From Chrysophaeum taylorii (Eukaryota; Sar; Pelagophyceae; Pelagomonadales; Pelagomonadaceae): a DNA stretch of 64,000 nucleotides. The stretch spans positions 1 through 64,000 of the forward strand of contig JAQMWT010000684.1 of NCBI GenBank assembly GCA_029834535.1, in the 5' to 3' direction. Both the position numbers and the translations under genes were made by a program. Below are positions 10,030 to 20,407 of this stretch, one piece after another. The stretch's first letter is position 1, and every line of letters starts with the position of its first letter. Below the pieces are notes generated by a model. The model saw nothing but the letters and a program-made list of their open reading frames with translations, did no database searches and was not told where the DNA came from.

Positions 10030-12630
10030 ATGGCGTCCGTGAATGGTCTCGTTCACGTTCGTGTCGTGCGGTGCGTAGGGCTACAGGAGTGGCCGTTGTC
10101 GGCGAGTTTCTATTTGCGGGTGCGGCTGCTGCCGTGGCGCGAGGAGGGGACGACCGGGAGCGTCCACGCCGACGCATCGGGGGAGGCCGTGTGGGGCGAG
10201 GAGGATGGTGCTTGCGTGGCGCTCGCACACTTGTCGACCGAAGCGAGCCAGAAACCGTGCGTGCGGTTGGAGGTGCGGTCGCGGGAAATGTACGTGTACG
10301 AGCGGGCCGTCGGGAGCGCGGAGGTGGACGCGGCGAGTCTTGTGGCGGGCGTAAAAAAAGAAAAGATAACGGAGTGGGCGGAGGTTCGAGAGGGTGTTCG
10401 GGTGGCGCTCGAGCTGTCGTTTTCTCGCGGCGCGACGCTCCCGCGCATATCGAGCAAGGACGTGCTCCGGCAGCACTTGTTCCGGCTGACGACGTATACG
10501 CGGCCGACGTGGTGCGCGGTGTGCGAGCAGCTGTTGGTGGGGATCAGGCATCAAGGTTTTCGGTGCGAGGCGTGCGGGCTCGACTGCCATCGGGACTGCC
10601 AACTCAAGGCCCACGCCGTGCGCGAGTGCAGCAGGGCGTTGGTGTCGAAGACGCCCGACGAGACCCTCTTGGACGAAGAGGACGAGGAGGACTGGGAGGA
10701 GTTTGGCGGTCGTTCGTCGGGCGGCGGTTCGCGAGCGACGACCGCTCCTCCTCCTCCTCCTCCTCTTCCGCCTTCCCCCATCCCCGGGGATCGGGGAGCT
10801 CGAGCTGCGGTTGACGTCGCTCGCCACAAAATTTGGCGACCACTACGTGAGAACGCACGTCGCGCCGTCGCGCGAGGCGCCTTGGTTGTCCGAGCCGTCG
10901 CGCGGACCGGGGTACTTTGGTCCGTTGCGTACTCACACCGTCTACGAGAGCGCGGAACCGCGGTTCGACGCGACTTGGGTGTTTCCTATCTCGACCTTCT
11001 CGAGCGAGGTTCGGCTCGAACTCGTGGACGCGGCGCGGGATCTCGTGGTGGGGACGTTGAGGTTTGGGGTGTTGGATCTCGAGCAGGAGGAGGCCGATCG
11101 CGTCGCGACCGACGCGGCGGCGTACTTGGACAAGGCGTGTCGAGCGTACGTCGTTGGCGGCGACGTTCTCGCCGACGCTTTTTGGGAGCGTCGAAACAAA
11201 ATGTATTTTCCCGCTTCTACTTTGAAGACCGGGAAAATTGCTGCTTCAGAGATCGTCCCGGCGCTCCGACCGCGGTGGCCAATTCGCCGCCGCCAAGTCC
11301 AACCTCAAAGTGGCCGTCGACGACCTGTGGTTTTCGAGCTCGCCGAGACTAGCGAGCCCGAGCCGCCGCCCGAGACCTTTAGCATGGAGCTCGCGCGGCG
11401 TCACGTCGAGCGCGCCCGACAAGTCATTCGCTGGATAAACGAGACCTACGAAGCGTACGAACGCGTGATGCGGTGGACGGATCCTTTAATCACGGCCCCT
11501 CTCTTTGCGGCGTTCGTCGCGACCTGCGTCTGGCTCGACGCCGAGCACGTCGGCGTCGTCCCCCTGGCGCTCCTGGTCGCCTTCTTTCTCGCGACCGCGC
11601 GCAACAGGCTCCTCGGTCACCCGAGAAAAACGTATTTCGAGCACGCCGCGCGCCTCGCCGAAGCAAATCATCTCGGCCACCCTGGACCCTATCGACCTCT
11701 GGGCCGCCTCAGGGTCGCGGTCTGCGCCGGCCGCGGACTCGGAGCCGCCTACGAGACCGCCCCGACGTCTACGTGGTCGTCTCCTTCGCGCCGGCGGTCG
11801 CGTCTTCTTGGGCGGTCGCGCAACAACAACAACAACACAAGGCTTCTGGCGCCGCCGCCGCCGCGCGCGCAGGAGGAGGAGGAAGAAGAAGAAGAGGAGG
11901 ACGAAGAAGACGTCTTTTCTCGAACTCCTCGCTCCATCATCATCACGGGCGTTGCGAGGACGACGACGACAACAACAACAACAACAGCAGGCGGGAGCGA
12001 CAGAAACAACAACGTCGCGAGGAGACGACGACGACCGTGAGGAGGAAAGCGGTTCAAAAACGAGGAGCACGTTTTGGGGTACACTGGGACCTGCCGATCG
12101 AAGTCGCCGCGGTGGCACGGCGCGCTCGGCGTCTCTTTGGAGCATCGCCGTCGACCGAGCGCCTCATTTCGCTCATTCGCGAGATTGTCGGCTCGCTGAG
12201 CGTCGGGGCCGCCGTCGTCGAACCCTGGGAGCGCAGGGGTCCCTCGCCGCGTCGAGTCCTTGGTCTATCCCGTTCCCGGCCCGCCGAGGAGGCGAGCTCC
12301 TCCCTGGTCCAAATCGGGCGGAATGTTGAAATTTCGCGTCGTGCGCGACGCCGCTCGACCGCCTCCTGGACAAACAGCTCGGCGCGGTGTCGGTGGCGGT
12401 GGCAAGCCTGGTTGATCCCGACGGCGACCGCCGCGGCGGACCTCAAAGGAGCGTCGCGGCTGGCACGACCTCGACGACCTCGACCTCGACGACGGCGACG
12501 AAAACGAGGAAAAAACGATCCGGTCGAAAACGACGACGACGCGGCGACGAGTCGGAAGCGCCTCCCCTCTCAACCTCCGGCTCCAGCTCATCCTCGCCAA
12601 ACCGAGGTCGCACGACACCCTCGAAGAAGG
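10030..12630 (+). CDS. C2-C1-C2 membrane protein, 3' end missing
   Basis: The start is ATG at 10,030. Residues 1-130 form a C2-like domain (VNGLVHVRVVRCVGLQEWP). Residues about 149-200 form a typical C1 zinc domain: His, 12 residues, CxxC, 13 residues, CxxC, 4 residues, HxxC and a final Cys, with PTWCAVC and HQGFRC as in diacylglycerol-binding C1 domains. A second C2-like segment follows a Pro/Ser linker. The spacer then encodes an MCTP-like hydrophobic region (WTDPLITAPLFAAFVA, VVPLALLVAFFLATA) and further C2-like stretches (RLRVAVCAGRGL; RPDVYVVVSF; GWHDLDDLDL). Membrane-contact or Ca2+/lipid signalling is inferred. Several frame changes occur (one extra G near 10,790), and the reading ends at the palindrome junction, so the native stop is absent. 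Confidence 0.6.
11124..12630. other. Single-copy spacer at palindrome centre
   Basis: These 1,507 nt lie between the arms and have no inverted partner. They continue the C2/C1-domain gene of the left arm on the plus strand (hydrophobic segment, then two C2-like stretches). The left-arm match stops after 11,123 and the right-arm match starts at 12,631, where a shared ACGCCGCCGCGTC-type tract sits at the junction. This geometry is what a snap-back of a 3' end onto a site 1.5 kb upstream would give. The spacer is rich in CAA, GAG and GAC runs. Confidence 0.85.
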
Positions 12631-13708
12631 ACGCCGCCGCGTCGATCGCCACGCGATCGGCCTCCGCCTGCTCGAGATCCAACAACCCAAACCTCAACGT
12701 CCCCACCACGAGATCCCGCGCCGCGTCCACGAGTTCGGCCGAACCTCGCTCGAGAAGGTCGAGATGGAACACCCAAGTCGCGTTTGAACCGCGGTTTCCG
12801 CGCTCTCGTAGACGGCCTGGTACGGCGCGACCAAAGTACCCGGTCCGCGCGACGGCTCGGACAACCAAGGCGCCTCGCGCGACGACGTGCGTTCTCCCGT
12901 AGTGGTCGCCAAATTTTGTGGCGAGCGACGTCAACCGCAGCTCGAGCTCCCCGATCCCGGGGATGGAAAGGCGGAAGAGAGGAGGAGGAGGAGGAGGAGC
13001 GGTCGTCGCTCGCGAACCGCCGCCCGACGAACGACCGCCAAACTCCTCCCAGTCCTCCTCGTCCTCTTCGTCCAAGAGGGTCTCGTCGGGCGTCTTCGAC
13101 ACCAACGCCCTGCTGCACTCGCGCACGGCGTGGGCCTTGAGTTGGCAGTCCCGATGGCAGTCGAGCCCGCACGCCTCGCACCGAAAACCTTGATGCCTGA
13201 TCCCCACCAACAGCTGCTCGCACACCGCGCACCACGTCGGCCGCGTATACGTCGTCAGCCGGAACAAGTGCTGCCGGAGCACGTCCTTGCTCGATATGCG
13301 CGGGAGCGTCGCGCCGCGAGAAAACGACAGCTCGAGCGCCACCCGAACACCCTCTCGAACCTCCGCCCACTCCGTTATCTTTTTTTTTTACGCCCGCCAC
13401 AAGACTCGCCGCGTCCACCTCCGCTCCCGACGGCCCGCTCGTACGTACATTTCCCGCGACCGCACCTCCAACCGCACGCACGGTTTCTGGCTCGCTTCGG
13501 TCGACAAGTGTGCGAGCGCCACGCAAGCACCATCCTCCTCGCCCCACACGGCCTCCCCCGATGCGTCGGCGTGGACGCTCCCGGTCGTCCCCTCCTCGCG
13601 CCACGGCAGCAGCCGCACCCGCAAATAGAAACTCGCCGACAACGGCCACTCCTGTAGCCCTACGCACCGCACGACACGAACGTGAACGAGACCATTCACG
13701 GACGCCAT
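12631..13708 (-). pseudogene. C2-C1 protein, truncated right-arm copy
   Basis: N-terminal part of the gene at 10,030, on the opposite strand. The first C2-like domain is broken by 2-nt differences near 13,420-13,445. The C1 domain and start of the second C2 are readable. The copy ends at 12,631, where the strand continues into the antisense of the left copy's own tail. It therefore has no membrane region and cannot be a complete gene as written. Confidence 0.7.
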
Positions 13709-13978
13709 TTTTTAGAGTTTTTATAAACTACTCTAATAATAATAATAATAATAATAATAACCCTTTTCTTTAATAATAACTACTACTACTACTACTACTA
13801 CGACGGCCGCGCAAAGACCTGCTGCTTTGGTCTTGTGGCGCTCTGCGTGACCAACGACGCCGTCGCGGCGCACGACAACGCACACAGCGTCGCATCGACC
13901 GCGTCGCTGATGTTCACCAGAAAGACCAACCTCAAGGATCATCCGATGTATAGCACAACAGCAAGCAAACGTGTCACT
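13709..13978. other. Intergenic with TAA and TAC microsatellites (right)
   Basis: Inverted copy of 9,755-10,029, with the same trinucleotide runs. Nothing else is seen. Confidence 0.7.
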
Positions 13979-14449
13979 TTCATAGCTTCCTATGCCGCCC
14001 GGCTCTCGAAGAGCCACCACCAGAGCCCACTAGGCTCACGAGGAACGAGAATACGATGAGCGCAAACTTGAGCTGGACACAAAAGAGGCGATCGACGCGA
14101 GACGCGGAATCAAGAGCGGATTGACCGTCAGATAGGCCTGCGTGCTCGTTTCGACGAGATCAGCGAATGCCGCGATGAGCGGTAGAACCGCGAGACGCTT
14201 TGATCCAGTTGCGCGCAGAATCAGCGTCCTCAGCAGGAGTACGTAGGATGGGATGCACACCAGGACGTCGTAGACGGCGAGGGCGCGGTAGGCCCTGCGT
14301 CCCTGCGGACCCATGGCCTCGTAGAGGGCCGCGAGTCTATCGGCCGAATAGCCTCGGAGTTGCGTATCGGGCACGTCGCTCCCAACCAAGCGCAAGAGAA
14401 CGGCAACGCCGATCTGCGAGCCAAAGAAAATCACCAATGCCTTCTTCAT
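13979..14449 (-). pseudogene. Small multi-pass membrane protein, frameshifted right copy
   Basis: Same as 9,284-9,754, but one T is missing from a T run near 14,082, so the fourth hydrophobic segment is replaced by a Ser-rich stretch that ends at 14,036. A single homopolymer difference such as this could equally be a sequencing error. Confidence 0.5.
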
Positions 14450-14484
14450 CTCATCGGCGCTCTCATTAATTACATTCACAAGTG

Positions 14485-14806
14485 CAGGCCAGTACGTTCA
14501 CCTAGTCCCAATCTCTAACCCCAGTAAGTTCACCTGGTACAAAGTAAGTTTCATTTAAGTTCACCTGGTCAGTAAAGTTCACCTAGCTCACACCCACTCC
14601 TTTGAGCTCGTCGCTCCCACTTTCGCCAATCCAAGCTGCTTTGATCCGCACGCGCCGCCAACCTTTGAGTTTACTCTAAAATCCCTTTACTCTAAATAAA
14701 AACCCCAGTATGCTCACCTGGTCCCAGTAAGTTTACCAGGTCACTCAGTTCAACTAGTCCTAATCCCAAACCCAGTACGTCCACCTGGTCCCAGTAAGTC
14801 CACCTA
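14485..14806. repeat. Degenerate AGGTGAACTTACTGGG repeat field (right)
   Basis: Inverted copy of 8,928-9,247. Here the unit reads CCCAGTAAGTTCACCTGGT. One flank has a deletion relative to the left (AATCCCAAACCCAGTACG lacks one C). Confidence 0.65.
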
Positions 14807-14807
14807 C

Positions 14808-15412
14808 AGTGCGCGTGTAGACGCCGGGAAAGGGTTTATCGGTATTGCGCAGCACGTGTGGGGTAGGGTGGAGTCGTCGACCCAGAAGAGGATATCATCG
14901 GGTTGCCGACTCGACAGAGAGCCACGTAGAGCTGGACGTGGCAGAAGACGGGCTTGTGGGCAAGAGGACGCCGACCTCCGGGGCGTCTCTGGCCCTGGCT
15001 CTTGTTGATCGTTTGGCGTAGGCGGACCTTAAGGGACACAGGTTGGAGGAGCCTCGGTGACAACGACACGATCAATCATGTATCTGGTACCGTTGCAGTG
15101 GCCGTGCGACGGGTCGAGGTTGCGAGGACCTTAAGCTCGCGCTCAAAGTGAGCATGCCGTTGGTTGTCAGGGAGTTGAAAACTCGACTGTAAAGAGCGAG
15201 GCGTCGTCTTCCGACCCAGTCTAGTCGGCCGAAAAGAACTCCGACGCCTCGTCTCCGGGGAAAAAAGGCCGCGGTCATGCGCGCGTTGTCAGCATCGACA
15301 ACATCGTTTCGACGCGGCGTGAGAATGGCGCGCCGAAAGAGCGGCCGCGGGTCGTGGAAATAGTCTGCGAGGTCGCCGTAGACGGCTTGGAGGATCAATG
15401 CCTGGCTCGCTG
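14808..15412 (-). mobile_element. Helitron-type PIF1 helicase relic (right copy)
   Basis: Inverted copy of the relic at 8,318-8,930. It shows clearly more substitutions than neighbouring single-copy genes (for example around 15,170-15,260 and 14,880-14,990). The reading QLYVALCRVGNP is in frame here and broken on the left, whereas the left keeps FFPGDEASDFFSADE, which is broken here. Confidence 0.65.
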
Positions 15413-15424
15413 GCCTACTTGATC

Positions 15425-17008
15425 CTTACCCTGAACCGGCGGACAGGCCCTCCCACACCTCGTCGACCTTCGCGATCCTACGGGTGCCGTGGAGGTCCCT
15501 GGCTACCTCCCCCGCCTCGGTCCTGGGTGCCACTTCTTTTCGCACAGGTAACGAGTTGCACCGTTGGCACCACCTCCTCGCATCCGGTTGCCGCCTGGGG
15601 CGAGCACTCGAGACTGCGTGGGACGGACTTCGGGCTGATCTCCATACCACGCTGGCTTCCCACGGCGGCGCTGGTTCCGGCGACCCCGCCAACGTTCATC
15701 TCGTCGACGGTCCTCTCTCCCACGAATTCGTCTCCATGGGCGTCCTCGTCGACCCCACCATCTCGACACCCGTGCTCATACCCCAACTCCAGCGTGCTCT
15801 AACCTCCGACAGCTCGGGCCACTGCACTCCAGCGCCTTGCGGCCACCCTTCCCATCGCCGATGCACTTCGAGTAGCGGCGTCCTCATGGGGTCGCTTCTC
15901 GACCACGTTCATCAGCTCGTGGCCCAGCTCCGCCCTTCAAATCCCCAACCGCTGCTTGGCTGAGATGTGTGCCCCGTACTTTGGCTACCCTCTCCAGCTT
16001 GTTCGGGCCTCGTAGGCACTCGCATTCTGGGCACTGACGTCGTTCTCGACGCTCACGGCAAGGTGCTTCTCACGCAGGCCAACCTTGTCAACCGCGGAGG
16101 AGCGCGGACCACCTGGCATGACGGCCAGCTCGAGTGCGTCCACTGCAGCGTCAAAGAGGCCGGCATCCCAGCCCTGTCTGAGGTTTTCGGCATCTTTGCT
16201 GACGTCGTCGCCCCTACCATTCGCACGCGCCTCTACGGCCGGTACCGAGGCAATCTCGCCCGTCGCCACGTCGTCCCAGACATCCTCACCACGCTCGACA
16301 ACAAGGAGCAACTCTACGACATCAAAACCCTCGCTTGTGGTTCGTTCTAAACCGCCCACGCCCTCCATCCCTCCCACCCGTCGCCTGTCGATCGGCGCGC
16401 AGCGCAAGTCCATTCCGAATACCTCGCTCGCGCCCGCGGCATCGACGCCATCATCCCCCAGCCGGGTACAGCACCACCGCCTGGCTTCTTGGGCTCTGTC
16501 GAACAGCGGCTACGTAGTTACGGCACCGTCGCCGGCCTCGTCTTTGGTGCCTTCGGTGAGGCCAGCGCGGCGTGCCACGCTCTCGCCCAAACATGCGCAG
16601 AGCGCATCGCTGCGCGAACCTGGGTGGCAAGCAGCTGCGCCAACTTCACAGAGGCAAAGGCGGCCCAAACTCGCCGCATCTACCGTGAGTGGGGGATCGC
16701 CAACGCATTAGGCCGGGCTCGCTGTGCCCTCACCGCCCTCACCCATGTCGCCGCCTCGGGGAACCCCACCCAGGCCGCCCGATCCCAGCAGGACGTCACC
16801 CTTCGTCGCACATACGTCCGGCGGCAGCATGCGTACGACCTACGGGCGGGGCCCGTCCTCTCTTCGCCTGCCCCACGCCTCGGCGATGACCCCGACTAGG
16901 TCCCGCATACTTATCTCCGCCCGTCAGGCACATCCCTCCTACCCCACAAAACCACCCACATCCTTCATGCCCCCCACACACCCCCCTCTTAGCAGTCGAC
17001 CTTTAAAG
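15425..17008 (+). mobile_element. LINE-like retroelement, 3' fragment (right copy)
   Basis: Inverted copy of 6,721-8,305, here on the plus strand. The protein tail is readable in pieces: NELHRWHHLLASG region (about 15,540-15,960), a PSPACSGLVGTRILGTD to YDIKTLACGS piece (15,967-16,350), and the SVEQRLRSYGTVAGLVFGAF piece ending GDDPD (16,489-16,899). The 3' UTR-like tail ends with TTTAAAG at 17,008. The breaks between pieces are shared by both arms, so they predate the duplication. The 5' boundary against the Helitron relic is placed only approximately. Confidence 0.6.
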
Positions 17009-17078
17009 ACAAACAAAAAAACAAACAGACAAACATCTGTCGATTAGTAGTATGGACTCATGATGAGGGCTTAGGGTT

Positions 17079-17723
17079 CTAAACTGGGTTACGGAGGTCG
17101 GTAGGAAGCTTGAATTTTTTCGAGGAACCCTTGCCGGTCCTCGAGTTGAGGAGGGAGCTGCCGATGGAGGCAGCGTGTTCCTTGAGCGGGCTATTATAGG
17201 GCTTGAAGCCGACTTCGGTGATAGGAAGGTCGGTAGGCTTCTTGATTCTTCCAACGGGCTCGACGCCCTCGACTGGCGGAGTTGAGGCGGGATCGTACTC
17301 TTCTATGTACTCGTCCTCGACCTGCGGGCCGAGCCCAAACTCGAAGCTTTTGGCCGCTCTGATTGGCAGATGTTGCTCGGCGGCTATCCAAGCGAGCAGT
17401 GACTTCTGGAGCGCGAACGCCGACGCGATGTCGACGCCCGCCGCCGCCGCGACCGATCCAACGAGGAGCCACTTGTCGGTACGCACCCAGACGCTGGCTT
17501 CCGAGGCCTCGCGCTGTCGTAGAATCCAAAACCTCTCCCACTGCTTCTCCAGATCCTTCTTCCCTGGCTTGACGAAAAATTTCTTCTTCTTCGCCACCGA
17601 GGCTCCCGAGCCAAACCCGGCGTTCATCGAGGGCGTCACTCGCGTTGTTGGCGCCCGAAAGCCCATCGTGCTGACGACGACCACGATCAACTTCAGCCAG
17701 AACATGTCCGTTGGTGGCTTCAT
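17079..17723 (-). CDS. Conserved algal plastid protein of unknown function (right copy)
   Basis: Identical in sequence to the 214-residue protein at 6,006-6,650. It has a hydrophobic leader with MGFRAP, a Lys-rich patch, QWERFWILR and a Pro-rich C-terminus. Its 3' end lies about 70 nt from the 3' end of the LINE fragment, in convergent orientation. Confidence 0.6.
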   Translation of the reverse strand: MKPPTDMFWLKLIVVVVSTMGFRAPTTRVTPSMNAGFGSGASVAKKKKFFVKPGKKDLEKQWERFWILRQREASEASVWVRTDKWLLVGSVAAAAGVDIASAFALQKSLLAWIAAEQHLPIRAAKSFEFGLGPQVEDEYIEEYDPASTPPVEGVEPVGRIKKPTDLPITEVGFKPYNSPLKEHAASIGSSLLNSRTGKGSSKKFKLPTDLRNPV

Positions 17724-18614
17724 ACGTTCTCATCATAGCCCTTACCAAGGCGTGGCAAAAAAGTATGTCATCATCACAGATAGTATAGTCGTTCGCGGTT
17801 GTCGATGCGCTCATCGGCGAGGAGGCGCGCCTGTCTTTGTTCGCGCAGATGACCTCAAGAGGAACAACACCATCGTCTTCGAGGGGACCCTCCCATGCCG
17901 ACGAAACAACCTCCCTCAACTCTGCAACTCTCGAGGCCTTGTGTTGTTTTGCCATTTGTCGCCAGGAAGGATGGCAGCTGGACAGCCCCAAACTCGTCAC
18001 GACTCGTGAGTGATAAGCGCCACGTTCCGTACGTCGCGAAGAATCTGGCAGTGGGCGCATTAGGCATCTATTTTGCGTACCACACTATCGCAGCAGTCCA
18101 GTCCAGTCCAGTCCAGTCCACGACGATGTCGAAGAAGCGAAATAAGTTTATGCCAAGTACGTATTCGAGACGATCGCCGGTCTCGAGGACATATTGTCTC
18201 GAGATCGTCCACGACTCAATCTTCGAACATATGCGCTCGGCGCAGCGGTTGCATGACTGCGAAGTCTCCTTGATGACAACAACAAGGCGAAGTTCCTTGA
18301 TGACAACAACAACGGCGCGACAAGTCACGGCGCACTCGAAGTCGGTTGGATCGTCACGACGACAGAGCGGCGCCCCGAGGTCGTACGATGCCATTGTCAT
18401 GCCCCCGTCAGTACTGCTGATGTTGACCACGTCGTTAATTTAAATCAACGCGTTTCCAGATGCGCGCAATGCTTCGCTGTAGAGGAGAAGAAAGTCCGTA
18501 AAAGAATAGAATAGCCGCCCTTTCTCTCGCGGCACACCCGCCCATGGAATATAGCGTGCTCGAACAATGCAGGGGGCGAATGAAGGTAATAGAACGATCG
18601 ATAAACGGGACAGA
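17724..18614. other. Intergenic, 0.9 kb (right arm)
   Basis: Inverted copy of 5,115-6,005, with the AGTCC tandem near 18,095-18,120 and a duplicated TTGATGACAACAACA unit near 18,270-18,312. No gene is supported. Confidence 0.6.
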
Positions 18615-20303
18615 CTATTTCTTGTCGTCGAAGGACATGACCTGGGGCTTGGAGTCGTCGCCGATCTTCGGCTGGGGCATAAAGGCGGCCTTGGCAGCGG
18701 CAGCTCCAATGCCGCGGGATGAGGTGGGGCGCGGCGCCCCGGCACCCTGGTTGTGCTTTGGCTCGGCGGGCTCGAGGTGCGCGAGTTGCTGGCGGCGCCT
18801 CATCGGCTCGTTGGAGGCGATCGCGTCTTGCGCGGAGAGGTCGTCCGGCTTTTCCTCGCCCATTCGGCGTTGTTGTTGCTGTTTTGGCTCCGACAAGGAT
18901 CCCCCCTGCGGCGGATTGACCATCTTGAAGTGCACGAGGCGCTGGAGGACCGACGCGAGGACGCGCTTCGCGGTCGGCGCGGTGGGCAAGTGGGCGACGA
19001 CCCCGACGATATCGCCCGCCTCGCGCACGTAGTAGTCGAGATCGTCGATTTCGAGGGCATCGTCCTCCGCGCGGTCCTTGGTCATACCGCTAGGGAGACA
19101 CTTGTTGGCGAGCTGGGCGAGGCGCTCGCGACTCGAAGCGAAGTGCTCGTCGAGGTCGAACTGGTCCAAAGGAGGGTTGGGGAGTTCGCGGATCGCCGGG
19201 GGGAAGGTGGCCGGCTGCAAGGGCGGCAAGGGTGTCTCGAAGGTGGGGGGGATGAGGCTCAGGGGCTCGTGCTTGACTTTGAGGACGTCGTAGAGCTGGA
19301 CGACCTCGGGGATCATTTTGGTGTCGAAGCCGAACAAGGTGTCGTTGAAGAGCTTTGTGAAGTCCCTGGGGAGCTCCTCGTGCTCCTGGAGGCACGGGCG
19401 CAGGCGCGAGGCCAATGCGGCGATGTCGGGGACCCGCTGGTAGACGTCGGTTTTGATGTTGTCGGCGTAGTGCGTCTCGCCGTTCAAGTCAAACTGGAAC
19501 TCGTGATCCTTGTCGTCGGCAGGCTGCTGCTGCTGCTTTCGTTGACGCTCGAGTTGCTCTTTTGTGTGATGCGGCGACACGAGGCTCGGAGTGTTGGGGT
19601 CTCGTGCGAGCCACTTGAATATCAAGTCCGCCAAGTCGGCGTTGTCCTCCTTCTCGAGGTAATCGTCGGCGAACATTTCCACCGACCCCGTTGCGACCAC
19701 CCGCGGTCGTTGTTGTTTGGTTTTGGGGCCCTCCCACGCAGCGCAGACGCAGCGGTTCATGGGATAGGATATCGCTCCGCTCGAGAGGACGGCAGAAGCG
19801 GGTCGCCGGACGGTGAGCGTCGAGCCGCGCGGGTACACGAATGCCAGGCCCCCGCCCTTGTCTTCGAGAGGGCTCTTCTTCTTGCGATTGGCAACCATTT
19901 CGGGCTGCAGAATTCCGTGCGAAATGTAAGCTTCCTTCGGGTGAAGGTATTTGTAGTAAACTGCTCTCAGGACGCAGTCGTCCTGCGCCAACATGCCGAA
20001 ATCCTCTAACAGTTCGTTCACGTTCGAGCCCAGCTTGGTTTCGCCGCCCTCGCACGTCATCACCAACAACCCGCCGCCATCGCTCACGAACCCGCGGATC
20101 GCCTCCAATTCGTCCGTTGATAGTTTGTCGCGCGGCGCCCCCAGAACCAGTACATCCACGGATCCCAACACCTTGGCGCTCAAGTCCTCCTTGTTCGAGA
20201 CCACCTTTGCATACGCCTTGAGCCGCCGCACGAGCTTCTTCAGCCCCGAGCCCCCGTGGTGCGTCTCTCGCTTGCTCGCGTCGACGCACACGACGACGCC
20301 CAT
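18615..20303 (-). CDS. IFT52: IFT52, intraflagellar transport IFT-B1 subunit
   Basis: This 562-residue open frame starts MGVVVCVDASKRE, which matches the conserved start of IFT52 (a short strand, then DASKKE/NASKKE). Residues about 1-260 form the GIFT domain, with VDVLVLGAPRDKLSTDE and FVSDGGGLLVMTCEGG as the nucleotide-hydrolase-like core. The middle (PDIAALASRLRPCLQEHEEL, LPRDFTKLFNDTLFGFD) is the part that contacts IFT88 and IFT70 in other species. The C-terminal region (DQFDLDEHFASSRERLAQLA) corresponds to the IFT46-binding segment. IFT52 is a core of the anterograde IFT-B1 complex, so the organism builds flagella. The gene is divergent from LHC with a 104-nt gap. It is the intact copy of the two. 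Confidence 0.88.
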   Translation of the reverse strand: MGVVVCVDASKRETHHGGSGLKKLVRRLKAYAKVVSNKEDLSAKVLGSVDVLVLGAPRDKLSTDELEAIRGFVSDGGGLLVMTCEGGETKLGSNVNELLEDFGMLAQDDCVLRAVYYKYLHPKEAYISHGILQPEMVANRKKKSPLEDKGGGLAFVYPRGSTLTVRRPASAVLSSGAISYPMNRCVCAAWEGPKTKQQRPRVVATGSVEMFADDYLEKEDNADLADLIFKWLARDPNTPSLVSPHHTKEQLERQRKQQQQPADDKDHEFQFDLNGETHYADNIKTDVYQRVPDIAALASRLRPCLQEHEELPRDFTKLFNDTLFGFDTKMIPEVVQLYDVLKVKHEPLSLIPPTFETPLPPLQPATFPPAIRELPNPPLDQFDLDEHFASSRERLAQLANKCLPSGMTKDRAEDDALEIDDLDYYVREAGDIVGVVAHLPTAPTAKRVLASVLQRLVHFKMVNPPQGGSLSEPKQQQQRRMGEEKPDDLSAQDAIASNEPMRRRQQLAHLEPAEPKHNQGAGAPRPTSSRGIGAAAAKAAFMPQPKIGDDSKPQVMSFDDKK

Positions 20304-20407
20304 CAAATCAAATCAAAGAAATGACGACGGCGCTATTATTGTTATTCAAATAAGCTCGACCCCCTTAATCATCCACCCCCCGTATTGAAGAAGATCGCAA
20401 GTTGAGG
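20304..20407. promoter_or_regulatory. Divergent LHC/IFT52 intergenic promoter region (right)
   Basis: Inverted copy of 3,323-3,427, between a plastid antenna gene and a flagellar gene. No TATA box is evident. Confidence 0.45.

Larger units (their letters stand above)
1..11123 (+). repeat. Left arm of giant inverted repeat
   Basis: Every feature from 1 to 11,123 recurs in reverse complement between 12,631 and 23,731. Paired coordinates add to about 23,729-23,733 over most of the arm and drift to 23,738 at 10,030 and 23,754 at 11,123 because of small indels. The arm runs off the window start, so its true outer end is not visible. CEP19 and the small plastid protein are identical in both arms. 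IFT52 and LHC are frameshifted here and intact on the right. Seen directly; whether the repeat is real or a fold-back artefact is open. Confidence 0.95.

Noticed and set aside
11473-13140. 555-codon plus-strand frame across the palindrome spacer
   Set aside because: Arg/Ser-rich shadow frame; the C2-like and membrane segments occur in other frames.
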